Shown one piece after another: positions 15,061 to 22,861 of a stretch of 64,000 nucleotides of DNA. Under the pieces are notes generated by a model. It was not told where the DNA came from. It ran no database searches and saw only the letters and a list, made by a program, of their open reading frames with translations. The translations under genes were made by a program, and so were the position numbers. Positions within the stretch are counted from its first letter, which is position 1; every line of letters starts with the position of its first letter. The stretch is from Planctomycetota bacterium (GTDB taxonomy: Bacteria > Planctomycetota > PLA2): positions 55,350-119,349 of the forward strand of contig JAJFFH010000070.1 of the NCBI GenBank assembly GCA_021776735.1, written 5' to 3'.

Positions 15061-17865
15061 ATGCGGCTGCATCGGATTCGCCTCTCGAATTTTCGCGGCG
15101 TGGCGGCGCGCGAGCTTCGTCTTCCGGACCACGGGGTCGTGATCGTCGAGGGGCCGAACGAGTCGGGCAAGTCGTCGCTCGCCGAGGCGCTGTGGCTGGT
15201 TTTCGAGGTCTACGACTCGTCGCGAAGTCGGCGGATCACCGACATCCAGCCGGTGGATCGCGACGTGGGCGTGGAAATCGAGGTCGAAGTCTCGACGGGG
15301 CCCTACCGGTTCACGTACCTCAAGCGGTTCCTGAAGCGGCCGGAGACGCTGCTGCAACTCACCGCGCCGCGCCGCGAGACGCTGAAGGGGCGGCCCGCGC
15401 ACGAACGCGCGCTGCAGATTCTGGACGAGACCATCGACCGGCAACTATGGAAGGCGCTACGGTTGGTGCAGGGCGGGCCGATCGATCACGTCGAGCTGCA
15501 CGACAGCCAGGGACTCGCACAGGCGCTCGACCGCGCTGCCGGGCAGGAGACGGCGGGAGAGCGCGAGCTGAGTATCTTCGATCGCGCCGGGCTCGAGTAC
15601 CAAAAGTACTACACGCCGACCGGCCGGCCGCGGACACCGCTGACCGAGGCGGCGGCGCGTGAGGCGGACGCCGCGGCACGGGTCGGTGAACTTGAGCAGG
15701 AGCTGCAAAAGATCGACGACGATGTGGAGCGGTGCACAGCCCTCGCGGACGAGATCGTCCGTCTTGAACGGGACGTTGTGCAGGCCCTGGCCGGCGCCGA
15801 ACGCCGCGCCGCCGAACTTGAGCAACTGCGTCGCCGCGAAGAGGTGCTCAAGCGACTCAAGCTCACGTCTCAGAGCACGCAGATGGAGGCGTCGATCGCG
15901 CAGCGAAACGTCGCCGAGCGCGATGCGCTCCGCGCGCGTCACGACGCGGCTTTGCGCGACCGGGCCGAGCTGGATCGCGATGCGGCGAAGCGTGCGCCGG
16001 CGCTCGCCCATGCGGATCAGGTCGAGGCCGACGCAGCGACGGCGCTCGCGACGGCGGAGCAGGCAGCGAGGACGACCCGCGCGCTTCGCGAACTGTTTGA
16101 CAACGACCTTGAGTACCACAAGCAGCGGTTGTTTTTTGAACAGCTCCGGCAGCGCCGCGACCGCGTCGTGGCCGCACGGGAGCTCCAGGCAGCAGCACGA
16201 GCTGAACTCGAGTCCTCGCGAATCGACGACGGTGTGCTGAAGCGGATCGGCCAAGCGGAACTGGCATTCGTCCGCGCCGAGGCCCAGCTCTCGGCACGCA
16301 GTCCCCAGCTTGAGATCCGCGCGCTGGCCGAGGGCGTCACGCTGGACGGCAGGGAGCTGGAGCCCGGACGCCACGAGACCCGCGTCGATGCCGACGCCAC
16401 CGTCGCGCTCCCGGGCGTGGCCGAAATCACGATCAAGCCCGGCCAATCGGTTGCCGAATTGCGCGCGGCGCGCGATGTCGCGGATTCCGAGTTGCGGCAA
16501 CTGCTCGACGAGTTCGACGTTGCGGACGTCGATGCGGCACGCGCGGCCCACGCGACACGACGCGAAGCGCAGCGGACGCAGAGCGACTGCGAGGCGACGA
16601 TCCGCGAGAACCTGGGCGACCTCACGCTCGACGCGATCGGCGACAAGATCGAACGGCTGCGCCGCTGGGTCGAGCGCTACCCGGAGGAACGGCAGAACCG
16701 TCCGCTCGATAACGCTCCGAGTAACGCTCCGAGTAGCGCTCCGGATGGCGCTCCGGAAAGTGCCTCGTCGGTTTCCTCCGAGACCCCCGAGGAATCCCGG
16801 GACTGGACTCTGCAAGGCGTGCCGCCGCTCGCGACCGACTTCGACGGGACCCGCGATGCACGGACCAGCGCGAAACACGCGGCCGAACAAGCGGCGGATG
16901 CAGAAAACGCCGCGCGGGCGACGCTCCGGACGGCCGCGCATGAAGCACGCGTGCTGCGCGAACGCCGGCAGGAAGTCGATATCCGGCTGCGCCTCGCGGC
17001 GCAGGCCGAGCGAAAGGCCGCCGCGGACCTCGGCCAAGCCCGTTCCGACGAGCCGGACGACGCGTTGGCCGCCCAAGCAGCAGCAGCGTCCGACCGCGCC
17101 CGAGCGGCCCAACAGACGCACCGAGACGAGCAGCGCAGCCTCGCCGAGGCCCGGCCCGAACGCATCCGCGAGTTCGCCGAGAACGCGCGGCGCGCGCGAC
17201 GCGTTGCCGAAGATCGTCTGGGTCACGCGCAGGACGAACAGCGACAGCTTTCGATCTCGCTGGAGTTGCGGGGAGAAAAGGGGCTGTTTGACGCGCGCGA
17301 AGACGCGCGCACGGAACGCGTGCGTTTTGGCCGCGAAAGCCAGGCCGTGCAGCGTCGTGCCGACGCCGCGTCCATGCTTTTCCGCACGCTACGAGACGAG
17401 CGAGAGAGCGCCCGCCGGGCGTATTCGCAGCCGCTGCGCCAAGTCATCGAGCGACTCGCCCGCGACGTGTTTCGTGCGGACGACGCGACGGATGCGGGCG
17501 GCATGGGAGCCCCGGATGACAGGAGCGGAACGAGCGGCACGGGCGATTTCGCGATCGAACTCGACGACGAGCTACGCGTGCGCACACGTACGCTGCACGG
17601 CAAGACGCTCGCATTCGATCAGCTCAGCGTCGGGGCACGCGAACAACTCGGCCTCGTAACCCGACTTGCCTGCGCGCTCCTTGTCGATCCCGACGAGGGT
17701 GTTCCCGTCATCCTTGACGACACCCTCGGCCACACCGACCCCGACCGCCTTGCGGGCATGGCCGGCGCGCTGGAAGCAACCGGGAAACACAGTCAGGTCC
17801 TGCTGCTGACCTGCTCCCCGGAACGATTCCGAATCCCGTCCGCCCAACGCATCGTCTTGCGGTAA
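15061..17865 (+). CDS. SbcC/Rad50-like SMC-type ATPase
   Basis: A 934-aa protein, partner of the upstream SbcD-like nuclease. Walker A is GPNESGKSS (residues 31-39) after LSNFRGVAARELRLP; the ABC signature is QLSVGAREQLGLVTRLACAL and Walker B is VPVILDDTLGHTDPDRL near the end. The middle is a long charged coiled coil. At mid-length there is no visible CxxC zinc hook; instead a beta-type segment (EGVTLDGRELEPGRHETR, VALPGVAEITIKPG) takes its place, as in YhaN-like members. ATP-driven opening and closing would control the nuclease at DNA ends. Four 12-bp repeats (16711-16758) insert an NAPS-type linker. Confidence 0.9.
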   Translation: MRLHRIRLSNFRGVAARELRLPDHGVVIVEGPNESGKSSLAEALWLVFEVYDSSRSRRITDIQPVDRDVGVEIEVEVSTGPYRFTYLKRFLKRPETLLQLTAPRRETLKGRPAHERALQILDETIDRQLWKALRLVQGGPIDHVELHDSQGLAQALDRAAGQETAGERELSIFDRAGLEYQKYYTPTGRPRTPLTEAAAREADAAARVGELEQELQKIDDDVERCTALADEIVRLERDVVQALAGAERRAAELEQLRRREEVLKRLKLTSQSTQMEASIAQRNVAERDALRARHDAALRDRAELDRDAAKRAPALAHADQVEADAATALATAEQAARTTRALRELFDNDLEYHKQRLFFEQLRQRRDRVVAARELQAAARAELESSRIDDGVLKRIGQAELAFVRAEAQLSARSPQLEIRALAEGVTLDGRELEPGRHETRVDADATVALPGVAEITIKPGQSVAELRAARDVADSELRQLLDEFDVADVDAARAAHATRREAQRTQSDCEATIRENLGDLTLDAIGDKIERLRRWVERYPEERQNRPLDNAPSNAPSSAPDGAPESASSVSSETPEESRDWTLQGVPPLATDFDGTRDARTSAKHAAEQAADAENAARATLRTAAHEARVLRERRQEVDIRLRLAAQAERKAAADLGQARSDEPDDALAAQAAAASDRARAAQQTHRDEQRSLAEARPERIREFAENARRARRVAEDRLGHAQDEQRQLSISLELRGEKGLFDAREDARTERVRFGRESQAVQRRADAASMLFRTLRDERESARRAYSQPLRQVIERLARDVFRADDATDAGGMGAPDDRSGTSGTGDFAIELDDELRVRTRTLHGKTLAFDQLSVGAREQLGLVTRLACALLVDPDEGVPVILDDTLGHTDPDRLAGMAGALEATGKHSQVLLLTCSPERFRIPSAQRIVLR
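16711..16758. repeat. 12-bp tandem repeat, 4 copies
   Basis: AACGCTCCGAGT twice, then AGCGCTCCGGAT and GGCGCTCCGGAA. It encodes NAPS-NAPS-SAPD-GAPE inside the SbcC-like coiled-coil region. Confidence 0.85.
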
Positions 17866-17921
17866 CCCGCGGCGAAAGCGGCGATGTCCGGCGGCTACTG
17901 CCGATTGAACGACCCTTTGCA

Positions 17922-17957
17922 GTGCAGTACCGAGTGCAGTACCGAGTGCAATACCGA
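17922..17957. repeat. 12-bp tandem repeat, 3 copies
   Basis: GTGCAGTACCGA twice, then GTGCAATACCGA, in the gap after the sbcC-like gene and upstream of the secretin-like gene. No gene is seen in 17866-18050. Confidence 0.85.
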
Positions 17958-18050
17958 GCCCGGCGCGACGCGAGAGGATGGGTTCGGGCAATCTGCACGG
18001 TTCGTCGATTTGACGTGCCGATGGAGCGTCCGTGACATACGCCGTCCACG

Positions 18051-18956
18051 ATGCCCCCCATGACATCGCCGTCGCTCCCCCGTCTCGTCCATCGTGCCGG
18101 TCGCCCGATGGGCCGCGAGTTGGTTCGCAGCTCCACCCACCGCGTGGCTCGGGGGCTGACCATCGCCGCGATCTTTGCCTTTCTAGCTCTTCCGGCTGCG
18201 GCCCAGGACGCGGAGCCCGCACCCAAGGCTCCGCCCGCTCCCGCGCCCGCACGCAACGAGGGACAACAGAAACTGAAGCTCCGTCCCACCCGCGTGCCGT
18301 TTGTGGGGACGCGGCTTGGAATCGAACGCGCCAAGGAGGGCGACGGGAAACACCGTACCGATCGGCTGGTCAGCCTCGAGATCTCGTTCGGGAAGGCAAA
18401 GGACCCCGAGCTGATCGCGCTGTGCGCACAGGGCGGGGTCATTCCCCGAAAACGGGTCGGCAACGTCCAGGAAAAAGTCGAGGTGGTCTCCGCGCCGCGG
18501 CTGATGGTCTTCGACGGGCAGCAAGCGAACGTCAGCGTCCTGAGCCAGAAGCGTTTCGTGCAAAGCTATGACGCCGCCGGAAAGCCGGTGTTGGGCACGA
18601 TCCGCGCCGGCACGGTCGTCGATGTGACTCCGCGTATCACAGCGGACGGCAAGACGATCCGGCTCTCGCTCCGCTTTCGCTCGGCACATCTCCAACAGCC
18701 GATGCGCAAGGCCACAACCGAAACGGGCGACATCGACATGCCGCAAGTCACGATGACGGACATCGTGTTGATGGTGCCCGTCAAGAACGGCCAGACGTTT
18801 TACGTCGGCCTGCCCCGCGCGATCGACAATTCCGCCGCGCTGCTCGCCGTGCACGCGACCGACGTGCAAGCGACCGCCGTGTTGCGGGAAGCCATCAACC
18901 CCGACAAGCCGCGCAAACCGCACAGGGCCGGCCCCGATCGAGGCAAGTCGAAGTAG
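18051..18956 (+). CDS. Exported secretin-domain-like protein
   Basis: 301 aa from the ATG at 18051; ATGs at 18060 and 18108 are alternatives. A signal peptide (RGLTIAAIFAFLALPAAAQ) precedes a Pro/Ala linker. Residues about 150-260 follow the core of type II/III secretins: VEVVSAPRLMVFDGQQANV, then SVLSQKRFVQSYD, AGTVVDVTPRITADGKTIRL and DIVLMVPVKNGQTFYVGLPR. Full secretins are 500-700 aa with N-domains and form outer-membrane channels. This one is too short, so it may be a secretin-derived accessory protein. Pilin-like genes elsewhere in the window make a secretion-system link plausible. Confidence 0.7.
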   Translation: MPPMTSPSLPRLVHRAGRPMGRELVRSSTHRVARGLTIAAIFAFLALPAAAQDAEPAPKAPPAPAPARNEGQQKLKLRPTRVPFVGTRLGIERAKEGDGKHRTDRLVSLEISFGKAKDPELIALCAQGGVIPRKRVGNVQEKVEVVSAPRLMVFDGQQANVSVLSQKRFVQSYDAAGKPVLGTIRAGTVVDVTPRITADGKTIRLSLRFRSAHLQQPMRKATTETGDIDMPQVTMTDIVLMVPVKNGQTFYVGLPRAIDNSAALLAVHATDVQATAVLREAINPDKPRKPHRAGPDRGKSK

Positions 18957-18994
18957 CCCGTCGATCCGACTCGTCTTCGGCGGCTCCCGAAAAC

Positions 18995-19006
18995 ACCGCC
19001 GTCCGT
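18995..19006 (-). repeat. Interspersed motif near-copy
   Basis: ACGGACGGCGGT on the minus strand (one change) preceded by GAAGCAA. It lies in the gap before the formiminotransferase gene. Confidence 0.75.
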
Positions 19007-19064
19007 TTGCTTCCCTCCGCTCACTTCGGCGATCTCTCGCGCAACAGGTTGTACGCTGGGGACC

Positions 19065-20321
19065 GTGGCGTGGATCGAGTGTGTGCCGAACGTGTCCGAG
19101 GGCCGCCGTGCCGATGTGATCGACGGCACCGCCGAGGCCGTCTCCGCGGTACCGGGCGTGCGGCTCCTGCACGTCGATGCCGACCCGGACCACAACCGCA
19201 CCGTGCTCACGTTTGTCGGGCCGCCGGCGGCGGTAAGCGAGGCGGCCTTTGCCTGCGCGCGCGAAGCGTGGAGCCGAATCGATCTCGACGCGCACGACGG
19301 CGTTCATCCCCGCACCGGCGCGTGCGACGTTGTGCCGTTCGTACCGCTTGCGGGCACGACGCTGAAGCAGTGTGGCACCGTGGCTCGCGCGTTCGCGGAC
19401 CGGCTTCGCGCCGAGCTTGGCGTGCACGCCTATCTCTACGGGGCCGCAGCGACGATCTCGCTGCCCGACGCGCGCCGCCGCGAGCGCGAGGCGGGCCGCG
19501 TGGGAACCGCCGTTGGCGCGCGCGGTTTGCTCATCGCGTTCAACGTGCAGCTCGAGACCGACGATCTCGCCGTCGCCCGTGCCGTGGCCCGAGAAATGCG
19601 CACCCTGCCCGCGGTGCGCGCGCTCGGCTTCCCGCTGCCCAGCCGCCGCTGCGTCCAGGTCTCGATGAACCTCTGCGACTTCCGGCAGACCGGCCCGCTC
19701 GCTGCGCTGCGCGAAGTCGAGCGGCTCGCACACGCGCACGACGTGAAAGTGCGCGACAGCGAAATCGTCGGCATGGTGCCGCGCGAGGCGGTCAACGCGG
19801 ATCTCGTGGCAAGCCTGCGCTGCCCGGACATCGCCGTCCTTGACTGCACTCCGGGATTCCTCGACAAACTGGCCGCCAAAACACCGGCCCCGGGCGGTGG
19901 CGCGGCAGCAGCCCACGTCGCGGCCACCGGCGCGGCACTCGTCGCAATGACCGCGGCACTCGGAGGCGATCACGAACGCGCAGCGCGAGCCCGGGTCTTG
20001 CAGGAACGACTTTCGCTACTGGAGCAAACGGACGGCGATGCTTTTTCGACGTTCCTGCGGGAGGGCGAGAGCGCGCGCGGCGACATCATCCGCGTCCCGC
20101 TCGAAATCGCGGAAGCCGCCGCCGAGGTGCTTCGACTTGCCCGAAACGGGGCCGGACGGCACGCGCCGTCGGAGCTCGACCGGGCGGGTGCCGAACGGTT
20201 CGCGCGGGCAGGCGGACTCCACGCCTGCGCCACTGCGCGTGTCAACCTGATCCCGTCCATGAACGCGCTTGCCAAGAGACTCGAACGAATTTCGGGGATC
20301 CTCGCCGCGAAAACCGATTAG
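19065..20321 (+). CDS. Glutamate formiminotransferase / formimino-THF cyclodeaminase
   Basis: 418 aa from a GTG start. Residues 1 to about 250 are the formiminotransferase domain (IECVPNVSEGRRADVID, LHVDADPDHNRTVLTFVG, DLDAHDGVHPRTGACDVVPF, GLLIAFNVQLET). Residues about 262-410 are the cyclodeaminase domain (LAAKTPAPGGGAAAAHVAAT). The protein moves the formimino group from formiminoglutamate to tetrahydrofolate and releases ammonia, completing the pathway begun by hutU and hutI 13 kb away. It is shorter than the roughly 540-aa animal enzyme, mainly in the cyclodeaminase half. An interspersed motif copy encodes TDGDAF at about residues 323-328. Confidence 0.9.
   Translation: MAWIECVPNVSEGRRADVIDGTAEAVSAVPGVRLLHVDADPDHNRTVLTFVGPPAAVSEAAFACAREAWSRIDLDAHDGVHPRTGACDVVPFVPLAGTTLKQCGTVARAFADRLRAELGVHAYLYGAAATISLPDARRREREAGRVGTAVGARGLLIAFNVQLETDDLAVARAVAREMRTLPAVRALGFPLPSRRCVQVSMNLCDFRQTGPLAALREVERLAHAHDVKVRDSEIVGMVPREAVNADLVASLRCPDIAVLDCTPGFLDKLAAKTPAPGGGAAAAHVAATGAALVAMTAALGGDHERAARARVLQERLSLLEQTDGDAFSTFLREGESARGDIIRVPLEIAEAAAEVLRLARNGAGRHAPSELDRAGAERFARAGGLHACATARVNLIPSMNALAKRLERISGILAAKTD
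19830..19841 (-). repeat. Interspersed motif near-copy
   Basis: AAGGACGGCGAT on the minus strand preceded by CAGTC. It encodes DIAVLD in the formiminotransferase gene. Confidence 0.6.
20028..20039 (+). repeat. Interspersed motif copy inside the formiminotransferase gene
   Basis: Exact core preceded by GAGCAA and followed by GCTTTTTCG. It encodes QTDGDAFS. Confidence 0.9.
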
Positions 20322-20430
20322 TCTGTGTAGACCATCGTCTCGCGCCGACGGGCGCGACGGGCAAGCATCCGGAGCCGGCAGAACGGGATTTCAGGCCGGT
20401 CACCGGGAGGCCCATGTGAAAGGAGGTGAT

Positions 20431-20532
20431 ATGTGTCACGAAGTCCCAATAGGAAGCCGGCCTTCCAATAGGGAGTCCGACGGGTTCACCCCGTTGGGAG
20501 AACCGGCATGTTTCCGGGGGACGGCGCCTTAA
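20431..20532 (+). CDS. Possible 33-aa small protein
   Basis: ATG at 20431 follows the perfect Shine-Dalgarno AAAGGAGGTGAT with 4 bases between GGAGG and ATG. The peptide starts MCHEVPIGSRPSNRESDGFT and ends ACFRGTAP, with two Cys and no membrane helix. The TAA stop lies in the loop of the terminator hairpin, so transcript end and ORF end coincide. No family was recognised. The ribosome site is strong evidence for translation; the amino-acid sequence is not. Confidence 0.4.
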   Translation: MCHEVPIGSRPSNRESDGFTPLGEPACFRGTAP

Positions 20533-20554
20533 CGCCGTCCCCCGCTTCTTTTTT
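20516..20554 (+). terminator. Rho-independent terminator
   Basis: GGGGGACGGCG (20516-20526), loop CCTTAA, CGCCGTCCCCC (20533-20543): an 11-bp perfect stem followed by GCTTCTTTTTTG. It is the clearest intrinsic terminator seen in the window. Confidence 0.9.
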
Positions 20555-20571
20555 GCCCAGCGAACGGGCCC

Positions 20572-21522
20572 TCAGCCGTCCAGCCGCAGAAGCCGGTGCG
20601 CGACATCGCGGAACAGGCGCGGGCTCGGTGCGCCCACGACGACGTGAACGCCGTCCTGTAGCGCGGTGCGAATGATGTCGAGGCCGGACACGGTCAGGAG
20701 CTGCGCCATGCACAGGACATCGGGGTCCTGCTCCAGCGCCGTGGGCAAGTCCGGCACGTCGATCGCCTCGGGGCACGGCAGATCCACGGCCACACGTCGC
20801 GTGGTCGCGCCGTCGAACGCCGCGAGGATCGAACGAAAGCAGGCGTCCTTGTCCATATGTCGCCCGCCGACGACCACGAGCAACCCGGGCCGGGCCACAC
20901 GCCATGCGGCCGCCTCATCGGGTTCGGGGCCGGGCTCCGCCGACAGCTTCACGACCATCGAGGGCCCTTCCGGAGTTGCCGCAAGCGACACGCGCAAGAG
21001 CCGGTTGCGCCACAGGAAGACGCCGACCCCGGAGTCTCCGGCGATGCCGGCCCGACGCGCCAACGCGGGAGCGAGGCCGGAGGTCTCGACCTCTCCCCCA
21101 TCGCTGAGCCCTTCGCTGGTGCGAATCCGGAGGCGGCCCTGGGGCTCCAGATGCAAAAAACGCGCATCCCCGGCGGACTCGAGCATCGAGTCGACCTCGG
21201 CCTCGGCGATCCGCCGCGGCTCCAGGAACCGCTCCTTCAGGCCGGTCGCGGCGTTGCGCGCCGCCTGCCCTAGTTCGCCCCGATCCTCGCCCGCCCGGAT
21301 GATGCGCACGACCTCGGGAGAAAACGCGTCCTGACGATCCGCCATCGCTTCCGCGAGGCCCGACCCGCCGTACAGCGCCTGCACGACCTCCCCGATCGCG
21401 TCCGCCAAGACCGGCCCCATCCCTTGGCCGGCGATATCCAGCGCCTCCGCCAGGGGCACCCCCGAGTCGTACAGATGCCCAAACTTCCGAAAAAGCGCAA
21501 TCTGGGCCTCACGAAGGGTCAC
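20572..21522 (-). CDS. GspF-like / degenerate GspE-like fusion protein
   Basis: A 316-aa protein. Residues 1 to about 100 resemble a type II secretion or type IV pilus F domain (FRKFGHLYDSGVPLAEALDI, GSGLAEAMADRQDAFSPEVV, IIRAGEDRGELGQA) but lack its membrane helices. Residues about 190-316 follow the C-domain of the GspE/PilT ATPases: RPGLLVVVGGRHMDKDACF replaces the Walker A GPTGSGKTT, ALEQDPDVLCMAQLLTVSGL replaces the LRQDPDxIMxGEIRDxETA box, and ALQDGVHVVVGAPS replaces the ALTGHLVxxTLHT strand. Catalytic Lys and Glu are missing, so this is probably a regulatory pseudo-ATPase. It is divergent from the ABC operon. Confidence 0.65.
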   Translation of the reverse strand: MTLREAQIALFRKFGHLYDSGVPLAEALDIAGQGMGPVLADAIGEVVQALYGGSGLAEAMADRQDAFSPEVVRIIRAGEDRGELGQAARNAATGLKERFLEPRRIAEAEVDSMLESAGDARFLHLEPQGRLRIRTSEGLSDGGEVETSGLAPALARRAGIAGDSGVGVFLWRNRLLRVSLAATPEGPSMVVKLSAEPGPEPDEAAAWRVARPGLLVVVGGRHMDKDACFRSILAAFDGATTRRVAVDLPCPEAIDVPDLPTALEQDPDVLCMAQLLTVSGLDIIRTALQDGVHVVVGAPSPRLFRDVAHRLLRLDG

Positions 21523-21600
21523 CCCCCCAGTCTAGCCGTCCACGGCAGCGCCGAACCTGTCCGCGATAGCTCCGCAAGGAGCGACGGCGAGCCCCCCGGA

Positions 21601-21867
21601 GTACGGTGCCCGAGTACGGTGCCAGGTAACTCTGCCGCAGCAGCGGGTGCCGGGCAACCCGGCCGCAATGTCTGGCCGGGGCGTGCAGGTCCGAAACGGT
21701 TCGATCGGTGGAATCGCGCCAAGGCCCTCATGTGGCGCGATTCGCGATGCACGGTCATCGGACAAACCGCAGGATTACCGGGCACCGTACAGGCGCGTGC
21801 AGGCGTACGGGAAGCGACAGGATTACCGGGCACCGTACGAAGGGCACAGGATTACCGGGCACCGTAC
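21601..21867. repeat. Cluster of direct and inverted 20-bp repeats
   Basis: AGGATTACCGGGCACCGTAC is present exactly three times (within 21770-21790, 21818-21838 and 21847-21867). Inverted partial copies are GTACGGTGCCAGGTAAC (21614-21630) and GTACGGTGCCCGAG (21601-21614). The cluster fills the 406-bp gap between the divergent GspF/E-like gene (start 21522) and the ABC ATPase (start 21929). No gene is seen in the gap. Position suggests regulatory sites. Confidence 0.8.
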
Positions 21868-21928
21868 GGAGCCGAACGAACGCCGCGGCGGCAATGGGGC
21901 GTGTCGCCGGTTAGACTTCGCGTCGCTG

Positions 21929-22861
21929 ATGTCGGAAGCCGCCGTGTCCTGCCGGGGCCTGAAGAAACGCTACGGCCCGCACGAGGCCCTGCGCGGGCTC
22001 GATCTCGAAGTGCCGGCGGGCACGCTCTTTGGTTTTTTGGGACCGAACGGCGCGGGCAAGACCACGACGCTGCGCATTCTGGCGGCGCTGGTGTCCGCGG
22101 ATGCCGGCAAGGCGGAGCTTTTCGGCGTAGACGCCGGCCGCCATGTGCGCGCGACGCGCCGGGCGACGTTTCTGATCGAGAACGCAGTCTTCCCGGCCCA
22201 CCTGACGGCCCGGAAGGTCCTCAAACGTGCCGCGGCGTACATGAAGGTCCCCTTCGACGAGACCCCGCTCGAACGCGTCGGCATGGCCCACGCGCGCGAC
22301 CGAAAAACCGGCGGCTACAGCCACGGCATGAAACAGCGCCTTGGCCTCGCGTGCTCGCTGCTCGGCGCGCCGGATCTGATCATTCTCGACGAGCCGCAAA
22401 ACGGCCTCGACCCGGAAGGACTACGCACGATCCGCGGCATCCTCAGGGAAGAACACGAGCGTGGCGCCACGATTCTCGTCAGCGTGCACCGCCTCGCCGA
22501 AGTGGAAGGCTTGTGCACGCACGCCGCCATCGTGGTGGCCGGACTGGTGGCGCGCCAGGGCGCCGTCGCGACCCTCCTCGGCGAAGACCGGCCGCGCTAC
22601 AGAATCCTCGTCGATGACCAAGAACGCGGGCTGGCCGCCGTCCAGACCGTCGCACCTTCCGCGGCGACGAAAGCGGACGGGCCCAGCCCGCGTCAAGGCG
22701 CGCAAAGCGCAACGATGGGCGATTCCCTTGTGTTTGACGGCGACCACGAGACGGCGGCGGCGGCGGCGGCGGCGTGCACCGCGGCGGGTGTCGCCGTCTT
22801 CGAACTCGCGCCCGTGCGCCGCACACTCGACGAGCTCTATTTGAGCGAGGTGACCAGGTGA
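21929..22861 (+). CDS. ABC transporter ATP-binding protein
   Basis: 310 aa from the ATG at 21929. Walker A is GFLGPNGAGKTTTLRIL, the signature is GYSHGMKQRLGLACSL, Walker B is DLIILDEPQNGLDPEG and the switch His is in ILVSVHRLAEVEG. This is the DrrA/CcmA/NatA type used by ABC-2 exporters. After residue about 220 there is a poorly conserved tail containing an Ala run. The stop overlaps the GTG of the permease by 4 bp, so the pair is translationally coupled. Cargo is unknown. It begins a five-gene run with the permease, two FG-GAP proteins and a GspK-like protein. Confidence 0.93.
   Translation: MSEAAVSCRGLKKRYGPHEALRGLDLEVPAGTLFGFLGPNGAGKTTTLRILAALVSADAGKAELFGVDAGRHVRATRRATFLIENAVFPAHLTARKVLKRAAAYMKVPFDETPLERVGMAHARDRKTGGYSHGMKQRLGLACSLLGAPDLIILDEPQNGLDPEGLRTIRGILREEHERGATILVSVHRLAEVEGLCTHAAIVVAGLVARQGAVATLLGEDRPRYRILVDDQERGLAAVQTVAPSAATKADGPSPRQGAQSATMGDSLVFDGDHETAAAAAAACTAAGVAVFELAPVRRTLDELYLSEVTR

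Larger units (their letters stand above)
20322..20554 (+). ncRNA. Candidate structured RNA with short ORF and terminator
   Basis: This gap between convergent genes is rich in pairing. Features in order: GCGCCGACGGGCGC-type and CCGG-rich stems (20342-20405), the 12-base full anti-SD match AAAGGAGGTGAT (20419-20430), a hairpin with a symmetric AATA/AATA internal loop (TCCCAATAGGAAG paired with CTTCCAATAGGGA), an ACGGG/CCCGT hairpin, and a strong terminator. Nothing downstream is on the same strand, so it is not a leader for a neighbouring gene. It could be an sRNA, a small-protein mRNA or both. No known RNA family was recognised. Confidence 0.45.

Noticed and set aside
15457..17226. 589-codon minus-strand ORF inside the sbcC-like gene
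   Set aside because: Antisense shadow; Walker A, signature and Walker B of the plus-strand protein are intact.
18183..19973. 596-codon minus-strand ORF over the secretin-like and formiminotransferase genes
   Set aside because: His/Arg-rich shadow crossing two supported genes.
21601..21867. Possible CRISPR array upstream of the ABC operon
   Set aside because: Three direct 20-bp repeats with uneven spacing (28 and 9 bp between copies), plus inverted copies; no cas genes.
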